A stretch of DNA of 19,577 bases from contig JBILXN010000023.1 in assembly GCA_044378425.1 (NCBI GenBank), positions 1 through 19,577 on the forward strand, read 5' to 3'. Position numbers and translations under genes: made by a program. Below the pieces are notes generated by a model. The model saw only the letters and a program-made list of their open reading frames with translations. It was not told where the DNA came from and made no database searches. Position 1 is the stretch's first letter. Each line of letters starts with the position of its first letter. Positions 14,208-19,577 of the stretch are shown in pieces. This DNA comes from UBA6136 sp044378425 (lineage in GTDB: Bacteria > Pseudomonadota > Gammaproteobacteria > Methylococcales > Methylococcaceae).

Positions 14208-14873
14208 ATGAAAACCGCATCCCACCCCAAGCGCCGGGCCATACTCGATGCAGCCCGAAAGACATTTCTGACCCATGGCTACAGCGGTGCCAGAATGGAC
14301 ACCATTGCCGAAGCGGCGCCGGTGTCGAAACCGACACTCTATACCCACTTTGAAAGTAAGCAGACACTTTTCGCCGCCGTCATTGCCGATCAGTGCGATG
14401 ACCTGTTGCGCACCCTGGATCAGGCTCAGGACCACACCCAGGACCCCGTTGAGGCCCTGACCGGCATTGCCAGCGCCTTCGTCGACTTGCTGTACTCTCC
14501 AGAGGCCATAGGCCTGTACCGACTGCTCCTGTCAGCTCAACAGCAGTTTCCCGAACTGGGCGCACTGGCGTATCACTCCAGTGCGGCGCCGGTGCAAAAC
14601 CTGCTTTCGGCTTATCTGAGTGAGCTGGCCACACAGGGTTTCTTGCAGATGGAAGACGTCGAACTGTCGAGCCGCCTACTGCTCGGAATGCTGAAAGGTG
14701 ATCATCACTTTCGTTGCCTGCTGGGGCTCCAGACAGGATTGGCCCCAGCCGAGAAAAAACAGCTGATCGACGCCGCGGTGGGCCTATTCTTAAAAGGGTA
14801 TGGCCATGCGCGCGAGCACTTTGATCGGGCTGGTGATGGCGTGGGGTCTCACCGCTTGCGCAGTGGGGCCTGA
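14208..14873 (+). CDS. TetR/AcrR-family transcriptional repressor
   Basis: The 221-residue protein has an N-terminal TetR helix-turn-helix (about residues 8-55): AILDAARKTFLTHGYSGA, then MDTIAEAAPVSKPTLYTHFESKQTLF. The C-terminal ligand and dimer domain is AcrR-like. The gene diverges from emrAB, and its 3' end overlaps a NodT-type channel gene by 68 bases, so it very likely controls this pump. The inverted repeat at 14141-14160 is the probable operator. The last ~25 codons, which run into nodT, look like an unconserved tail. There is little ribosome-site signal before the ATG. The ligand is unknown. Confidence 0.92.
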   Translation: MKTASHPKRRAILDAARKTFLTHGYSGARMDTIAEAAPVSKPTLYTHFESKQTLFAAVIADQCDDLLRTLDQAQDHTQDPVEALTGIASAFVDLLYSPEAIGLYRLLLSAQQQFPELGALAYHSSAAPVQNLLSAYLSELATQGFLQMEDVELSSRLLLGMLKGDHHFRCLLGLQTGLAPAEKKQLIDAAVGLFLKGYGHAREHFDRAGDGVGSHRLRSGA

Positions 14874-16254
14874 TTATCAGGCACCAGCCGAAAAGCCGGT
14901 CGAACGCTGGCATGCCCAGAGCCTGACGGGAAACCAGCTGAAGCCCGCCGCCGATGCCGCCCTGCAAAACTGGTGGACCGGCTTCAACGATCCCTGCCTG
15001 AATCAGCTCATGGCACGCGCCAGGCAGAACAGCCCCGATCTCAAGATCGCCTATGCTCGCATCGAACAGGCCCGAGCCGAACGCCGCGCCAGCCGGGCCG
15101 AGCTATTCCCGACTATCGGAGGCAACACCGGCGCAGCCCGGTTCGGCAACCCTGCTCCGGGGCTGATCCGCGATGTCAGCTTCAATTTCTTCCAGATGGG
15201 GTTTGATGCCCTCTGGGAAATTGATGTGTTTGGTCGGCTGCGCCGCAAGCTGGAGGCGTCCACGGCCGATAGCGAGGCGGCGGCCGAGGACTACCGGCAG
15301 GCCTGGGTCTCTCTGTCGGCTGAACTGGCCCGCAACTACACTGAATACCGGAGCCTGCAGAATCAGTTGCGCATCACCCAGGCCAATTTGAGCTCGCAGC
15401 AAAACACCCTGGCGCTCACCGAGCACCTGTTCAGTGAAGGGGTCGGCACTCGCTACGATGTGGTACGAGCCAGAGCCCTGACCGAATCAACCGCTGCCGG
15501 CATCCCTCAACTGGAAAGCCTGCTCACCGCCAACCAGCATCAACTGGAGGTGCTGGTTGGCGCCCGGGCCGGTGCGCTTGCCGCAGCCTTGTCGGCCGCA
15601 CGGCCAGTCCCCGTCGCCGCAAGCTATCACCTGCTGATGTCGCCCGCTGAAACCCTGCGTCGGCGTCCCGATATTCGGGCTGCTGAACGCACACTCGCGG
15701 CGGCTACCGCTCTGCAGGGTGCCGCTGTTGCAGAACTGTTCCCGAAAATTTCGGTTGCCGCCTTCCTTGGGGTCCGCAATACCGATCTGGAAAACCTGTT
15801 CAAGTCGTCCGCGTTTTCATGGAGCAGCGGCGCCGGCATGCTGCAACCGGTATTCAATTTTGGTCGCATCCGTGCCGGAATCGACCTGGCCGACGCCCGG
15901 CAGCAGGAGGCTTATTACCGCTATGAAAAAGCCGTCCTTGAAGCGCTGAGGGAAACCGAAACCAGCATGACCGGCTACATCAAGGAAGACCAGCGACGCC
16001 AGCAACTGGACCGGTCGCTCAGGGATTTACGGGAGGCCGCCCGACTGGCCACACTCCGCTACCAGGAGGGCATTGCAAGCTTTCTGGATGTGCTGGATGC
16101 CGAGCGGATTCAGTATCTTGAGGAGCTTGAATTGGCGCGCACCGAGGCGCAAACCTCGATTAACCTGATCGCACTCTACAAGGCGATGGGCGGCTCCGGC
16201 GCTATTGATGTGGCCAAGAGTGACAAGAACGAGTCGCTGCTCAGCTGGCCCTGA
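14806..16254 (+). CDS. NodT/OprM-family outer-membrane efflux lipoprotein
   Basis: Trimeric outer-membrane factor that forms the exit channel of tripartite efflux pumps; here it is the natural partner of EmrAB. The 482-residue precursor has a lipoprotein signal peptide ending in LTAC (lipidated Cys18). The mature protein starts AVGPDYQAP, typical of the NodT family. Two OEP repeats follow, each with long helices: ARIEQARAERRASRAELFPTI in the first, and ETLRRRPDIRAAERTLAAA with the helical DARQQEAYYRYEKAV in the second. I chose the ATG at 14806, which has an AGGG site 7 bases before it; an ATG at 14800 is too close to that site. The gene begins inside the TetR gene (68-base overlap). Confidence 0.93.
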   Translation: MRASTLIGLVMAWGLTACAVGPDYQAPAEKPVERWHAQSLTGNQLKPAADAALQNWWTGFNDPCLNQLMARARQNSPDLKIAYARIEQARAERRASRAELFPTIGGNTGAARFGNPAPGLIRDVSFNFFQMGFDALWEIDVFGRLRRKLEASTADSEAAAEDYRQAWVSLSAELARNYTEYRSLQNQLRITQANLSSQQNTLALTEHLFSEGVGTRYDVVRARALTESTAAGIPQLESLLTANQHQLEVLVGARAGALAAALSAARPVPVAASYHLLMSPAETLRRRPDIRAAERTLAAATALQGAAVAELFPKISVAAFLGVRNTDLENLFKSSAFSWSSGAGMLQPVFNFGRIRAGIDLADARQQEAYYRYEKAVLEALRETETSMTGYIKEDQRRQQLDRSLRDLREAARLATLRYQEGIASFLDVLDAERIQYLEELELARTEAQTSINLIALYKAMGGSGAIDVAKSDKNESLLSWP

Positions 16255-16281
16255 TTACTCAGGCGCCCTGCCCCGCCTGGC
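16255..16281. other. Convergent gap with weak hairpin
   Basis: The 27-base gap between nodT and the exonuclease III gene holds CAGGCG-N8-CGCCTG (16260-16279). The stem is symmetrical and could slow transcription from both sides, but no T run follows on either strand. Confidence 0.3.
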
Positions 16282-17049
16282 TCATACCGTAAATTCAGCC
16301 ACCACCGGCGCATGATCAGAGGGGCGCTCGAGTCTGCGGGGCGCCACATCGACTCGACAGCCGCTACAAACACGCGCCAGGGCGGGGCTGGCCAGTATGT
16401 GATCTATCCGCAAGCCCAGGTTGCGACGGAAGCCATTCATTCGGTAATCCCACCAGGTGTAGCTGCGTTCGGCCTGCTCGAATTGACGAAAAGTGTCCGA
16501 CAGGCCCAGGTCCAGAAGGCTTTGGAAGGCATCCCGTTCGGGCGCACTGCAGAGTATTTTGCCGCGCCAGGCGTCGGGGTCGTAGACATCATCATCGGCC
16601 GGCGCGATATTGAAGTCTCCCAGCACTACCAGATTGGCGTTCGTCGCCATTTCTACCGCCAGCCAATCCCGCACCCGCGTCAGCCAGTCCAGTTTGTAGC
16701 CGTACTTTTCGGAACCGACTTCGCTGCCGTTAGGCACATAAAGATCGACAATCCGGCACCCCTCAACCGTAACGGCCAGAATGCGGCGCTGTGGATCATC
16801 CAGTCCATCAATATCGGTGACCCGATCGGTCGCCGAAATCTTGGACAGCACGGCAACACCGTTATAGGTTTTCTGGCCGCTGAACACCGCCTGATAGCCT
16901 GCCTTGGCCAGTTCGTCGGCAGGAAAATTTACATCTTCGGTCTTGGTTTCCTGCAAGGCGAGCACATCCGGCTGCTCACGGCCCAGCCAGTCCAGCACAT
17001 GCGGCAGACGAACCCGCAGAGAGTTGACGTTCCAGGTGGCTATTTTCAT
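16282..17049 (-). CDS. xthA: Exodeoxyribonuclease III
   Basis: ExoIII is an AP endonuclease and 3'-5' exonuclease that cleaves abasic sites and trims blocked 3' ends in base excision repair. The 255-residue protein has the metal-binding glutamate in LALQETKTED (near residue 34), the YVPNGSEVGSEKY loop, LGDFNIAP with the catalytic Asp and Asn, the RIDHILAS segment and the final SDHAPVVAEF with the catalytic histidine. Length is close to E. coli XthA (268). It ends 27 bases from nodT and starts 41 bases after the upstream hypothetical gene, so it may be co-transcribed with lpxD and that gene. Confidence 0.95.
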   Translation of the reverse strand: MKIATWNVNSLRVRLPHVLDWLGREQPDVLALQETKTEDVNFPADELAKAGYQAVFSGQKTYNGVAVLSKISATDRVTDIDGLDDPQRRILAVTVEGCRIVDLYVPNGSEVGSEKYGYKLDWLTRVRDWLAVEMATNANLVVLGDFNIAPADDDVYDPDAWRGKILCSAPERDAFQSLLDLGLSDTFRQFEQAERSYTWWDYRMNGFRRNLGLRIDHILASPALARVCSGCRVDVAPRRLERPSDHAPVVAEFTV

Positions 17050-17090
17050 GCGTGTTTAGTTTGGGAGTACAGAGGGCTGCCGGTGGCGGG

Positions 17091-17486
17091 TCAGGGAATC
17101 AATTCAAGGCTTTCGATTTGCCAGTGTGCTTTTGCACCGGGGTCATCGGCCTTTTGATTGATGCGGCAAAGATAATCCTTGGTGCCGTTCGGAACCTGAA
17201 CAAAGCTCTTAACAAGATAGCGGCCGAAACCGATATCCCACGCCGTGTAGTCGGCAGCGACCGCCACAGAGGGCTGCGTCCCCGGCCTCAAAGTGTCCCA
17301 AACGGCCTTGTCGCAGTACTCATGGGCACTCTCCGTCAGTGCGTTACGAATGGGCGTCTCCTGCCCCCCCAAGGCCGGATCACCCCGAAAAAATTCAGTC
17401 TCGAGGATCAGGTAAGCCAGAAACAACAGTAGAAAGAATCCGGCAAATCCCGCTACGGCATGGAAAAAAGGGATTGATTTGCTCAT
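17091..17486 (-). CDS. Hypothetical protein with one membrane helix
   Basis: I do not recognise this 131-residue protein. It has a short N terminus, a very hydrophobic helix (about residues 8-28, rich in Phe and Leu) and a soluble remainder of about 100 residues, probably periplasmic. That part contains two cysteines (in HEYCDKAV and DYLCRIN) that could form a disulfide. Near the C terminus the chain runs FVQVPNGTKDYLCRI and WQIESLEL, which suggests beta strands. The ATG at 17486 is preferred; a TTG at 17510 would overlap the lpxD stop (TTGA) and add eight residues. It lies 20 bases after the lpxD-like gene and 41 before xthA. No function is proposed. Confidence 0.7.
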   Translation of the reverse strand: MSKSIPFFHAVAGFAGFFLLLFLAYLILETEFFRGDPALGGQETPIRNALTESAHEYCDKAVWDTLRPGTQPSVAVAADYTAWDIGFGRYLVKSFVQVPNGTKDYLCRINQKADDPGAKAHWQIESLELIP

Positions 17487-17506
17487 GGCCGTCTCATGCC
17501 CGCCAT

Positions 17507-18577
17507 TCAAGCATCGCTATCACGGGCAAGCTGGGCGAACTTTTTCTCCAGCGCCTTGAGGCGGGTATACATGTCGTAAAGCTTGGGCATGATCGCCATG
17601 TTCTTGAGATATTGCTGCAGGGGCTGGGTCGGCCCGCCTGCGTACATCCCGGGCGTCTTGATGCTGTTATTGAGCCCCGCCCGATGGAGCAACACGACAT
17701 CATCGGCGACGGTGACATGATCCAGCGTGCCGGTCTGCCCCGAGGCGATCACCCGTTTGCCAAAACGGGTCGAGCCGGAAATGCCGGTGTGGGCGCAAAG
17801 GATGCAATCTTCGCCAATCTCAACGTTGTGCCCCAGATGGCACATGGCATCAATTACCGCGCCTGAACGCACGATGGTCGCCCCGTAGGTGGCACGATCA
17901 ATGTTGGTATTGGCGCCGATGACGACCCGGTCCTCAATGATCACCTTGCCGGTGTGGGGAATACGATAATTGCGGCGGCGCTCATCCTGGGCAAAGCCGA
18001 AACCTTCGGAACCGATCACGCAGCCCGCCTTGAGAATCACGCCTGCGCCGATTTCGCAGTCGTAACCGACGACGCAACCAGGGTGCAGGACGGTTTCAGC
18101 GCCGATGGAAGCGCCTTTTTCGATCACCACATTCGGCATCAGCACCACTCGTGCACCGAGCATCACGTCCTTGCCGATGACGACCCCCGGCCCGATAACG
18201 GCATCATCGGGGAGATTGACGCTGGCATGGATGATTGCCGAGGGGTGAATCCGTGGCCACTCAATGTCCCGCACATCGCGGTCGGCATAGGTCTGTTTGA
18301 GGATGGCGATGGCGAGACGCACATTGGGCGCGACCAGTATCGCCACCTCGCCAAGGTCACCCATTTCTTCCGCGATCTTCGCCGAGGTGACCACCCCTGA
18401 CGGCTGCTGCCGTCTGACATGCTCAAGGTACTTGGCGTGGTCGATGAACACCAGGTCTCCGGGCCGGCACTCCTCGACAGGTGCCAGCCGCAGAAGGGTC
18501 TGGTCGCGGCCCTGCAACGCCGAGAGCAGCCCCTGTTCCTTGAAGCGGTTGTAGATATCCGATGCGAGTAAATTCAT
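17507..18577 (-). CDS. lpxD: LpxD-like UDP-3-O-acylglucosamine N-acyltransferase
   Basis: LpxD enzymes add a second 3-hydroxyacyl chain from ACP to UDP-3-O-acylglucosamine in lipid A synthesis, in the cytosol. The 356-residue protein has an N-terminal uridine-binding-like domain (about 1-105) and a left-handed helix of hexapeptide repeats (about 110-300). LpxD hallmarks are GSEGFGFAQDE (189-199), NIDRATYGATI and the probable catalytic His250 in LGHNVEIG. A charged helical C terminus follows (about 332-352). The ATG at 18577 matches the family start. The frame is open 55 codons further upstream, but those codons read across the promoter. It is not beside fabZ, lpxA or lpxB, so it may be a second, divergent LpxD. 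The true substrate could differ. Confidence 0.82.
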   Translation of the reverse strand: MNLLASDIYNRFKEQGLLSALQGRDQTLLRLAPVEECRPGDLVFIDHAKYLEHVRRQQPSGVVTSAKIAEEMGDLGEVAILVAPNVRLAIAILKQTYADRDVRDIEWPRIHPSAIIHASVNLPDDAVIGPGVVIGKDVMLGARVVLMPNVVIEKGASIGAETVLHPGCVVGYDCEIGAGVILKAGCVIGSEGFGFAQDERRRNYRIPHTGKVIIEDRVVIGANTNIDRATYGATIVRSGAVIDAMCHLGHNVEIGEDCILCAHTGISGSTRFGKRVIASGQTGTLDHVTVADDVVLLHRAGLNNSIKTPGMYAGGPTQPLQQYLKNMAIMPKLYDMYTRLKALEKKFAQLARDSDA

Positions 18578-18617
18578 GAGAATCGTGCTCTCTTTTAAGA
18601 TCTGGCTTTCCGGCAAT

Positions 18618-18646
18618 GATATATGAAGCCTCGGGTGAGAGGTCAA
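18618..18646 (-). promoter_or_regulatory. Putative promoter of the lpxD-like gene
   Basis: Minus strand TTGACC (18646-18641), exactly 17 bases, TATATC (18623-18618); -35 matches 5 of 6 and -10 matches 4 of 6 positions of the sigma-70 consensus. Expected leader about 35 bases. This supports the ATG at 18577 rather than the longer open frame. Confidence 0.6.
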
Positions 18647-18725
18647 ATTGCACCGGGCAGCCGGCGGTATGGGGCCTGGCTTGTCATGCGGAGTGACCTG
18701 TCGCTGGTGTAATATCAGACTCCAC

Positions 18726-19577
18726 ATGGGGCAGACACCCACTCAACCTCTCCGGGTAACAGCGATCTTGGCTACCGTTTTGAATGACGCACATATCCCC
18801 GAAACACCGGATGAACCGGCTACCGTCGGGCCCTACGAACGCTTCACCCGTGAGCTGGTGACGCGCGGCAAGCTTCGTGAAGCCGAGATTAGCCGGGCCC
18901 GGCGATTGGCGGCGCAAACCGACGACCAGCCCATTCCCGCCCTGCTGGTCAAGCTGGGCCTGGTATCGGAGCGCGATACCGCCGAAATCCTCGCCGATGT
19001 CAGCGGCCTGCCACTGGTTGCCCCCGAAGACTATCCCGAAGCGTCCCCCCTGCCCGATACTCTGGCCGTTCGCTTTCTGAAGGAAAACCATCTGGCAGGC
19101 CTGACCGCCAGCGACAGCGAAGTCGAAATCGCCGTAACCGATCCCTTCGATCAGGCCCTGCTGGACGCCATGGCATTGGCCTGTGATCGGCCGGTCAAGG
19201 TTCGCATCGGCCTTGCCTCGGAAATAGACCGGGCCGTAGACACCCAGCTCGGTGCCGGAAAATCACTCATGGGTGAGATCGTTGATACCTTCGGTAGCGA
19301 TGACGACATCAATCAGGCCGACGTTGAGCATCTCAAGGACCTGGCTTCGGAAGCGCCGGTGATCCGGATGGTCAACCTCATCATGCAGCGTGCGGTGGAG
19401 ATGCGCGCGTCGGACATTCATGTCGAACCGTTCGAAAGCCGGCTCAAGGTGCGATTCCGCATTGACGGCGTGCTGCGAGAAGTGGAAGCCCCCCCGGTAC
19501 GCTCCACCGCCGCGGTCATTTCCCGCATCAAGATCATGGCGAAGCTGAACATCGCCGAACGCCGCCTACCGCAGGAT
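18726..19577 (+). CDS. gspE: Type II secretion ATPase GspE, 5' part
   Basis: GspE is the cytoplasmic hexameric ATPase that powers the type II secretion pseudopilus. Only the first 284 codons are present; the window ends before the Walker A motif. The MshEN-type N-terminal domain (about residues 35-180, with GKLREAEISRARRLAAQ and LLVKLGLVSERDTAEILADVSGLP) is followed by the start of the ATPase core: EAPVIRMVNLIMQRAVEMRA, SDIHVEPF, VRFRIDGVLREV and IKIMAKLNIAERRLPQD. The core resembles GspE more than PilB (RMVN, MAKLNIAERR). The start is uncertain: ATGs at 18669 and 18726 and TTGs at 18768 and 18780 are all in frame and none has a clear ribosome site. Confidence 0.88.
   Translation, partial: MGQTPTQPLRVTAILATVLNDAHIPETPDEPATVGPYERFTRELVTRGKLREAEISRARRLAAQTDDQPIPALLVKLGLVSERDTAEILADVSGLPLVAPEDYPEASPLPDTLAVRFLKENHLAGLTASDSEVEIAVTDPFDQALLDAMALACDRPVKVRIGLASEIDRAVDTQLGAGKSLMGEIVDTFGSDDDINQADVEHLKDLASEAPVIRMVNLIMQRAVEMRASDIHVEPFESRLKVRFRIDGVLREVEAPPVRSTAAVISRIKIMAKLNIAERRLPQD

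Noticed and set aside
16312..17157. 281-codon plus-strand open frame opposite xthA
   Set aside because: Antisense to a fully conserved exonuclease III gene, with no ribosome site or recognisable domain.
18578..18742. 55-codon N-terminal extension of the lpxD-like gene
   Set aside because: It reads through a good -35/-10 pair and has no resemblance to LpxD N termini.
18684..19091. 135-codon minus-strand open frame opposite gspE
   Set aside because: It overlaps conserved GspE N-terminal coding sequence and would collide with the promoter region of the lpxD-like gene; the amino acid composition is typical of a shadow frame.
1..19577. Mobile elements, CRISPR arrays, tRNA/rRNA genes, defence or toxin-antitoxin systems
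   Set aside because: I saw no transposase-like protein, no regularly spaced direct repeats, no cloverleaf-like sequence with CCA-end features, and no defence or toxin-like proteins; all sizeable open frames are explained by ordinary chromosomal genes or their shadows.

Overview
The window reads as chromosomal DNA from a gammaproteobacterium. This rests on the gene order bioB-F-H-C-D beside a divergent comF, the EmrAB/NodT tripartite pump, an LpxD-type lipid A acyltransferase, a GspE-type secretion ATPase, and a Gram-negative style caa3/aa3 cytochrome oxidase operon. A genus cannot be named safely from the sequence alone. No mobile element, CRISPR array, tRNA or rRNA was seen, and I found no convincing undescribed system. 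The interest lies in small genes and regulatory architecture.

Left part (1-4502, minus strand): a terminal respiratory oxidase operon, transcribed ctaC (subunit II with a fused cytochrome c domain), ctaD (subunit I), a 36-residue one-helix membrane protein, ctaG (copper delivery to CuB) and ctaE (subunit III). A strong rho-independent terminator follows ctaE. A wobble-stabilised hairpin lies between ctaD and the small gene. Positions 4503-5015 hold no gene but are crowded with inverted repeats and contain the terminator of the next operon.

Middle (4897-10375): the biotin operon bioB-bioF-bioH-bioC-bioD (minus strand) runs from pimeloyl-ACP synthesis through KAPA and dethiobiotin to biotin. 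BioA is absent from the window. Most junctions overlap, and bioC and bioD use GTG starts. Divergent from bioB is comF. A sequence resembling the BirA operator (CTGTAAACC-N15-GATTAACAA) lies between them and covers the comF start codon.

Right part (10437-19577): an exported L,D-transpeptidase with a proline-rich tail (plus strand) converges on emrB. The drug-efflux genes emrA-emrB (minus) diverge from a TetR regulator that overlaps a NodT-type outer-membrane factor (plus). A perfect 7-bp inverted repeat sits on both divergent promoters and is the likely TetR operator. Exonuclease III, a small membrane-anchored hypothetical protein and a stand-alone LpxD-like acyltransferase follow on the minus strand. 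The 5' part of gspE, transcribed rightward, is cut by the window end.
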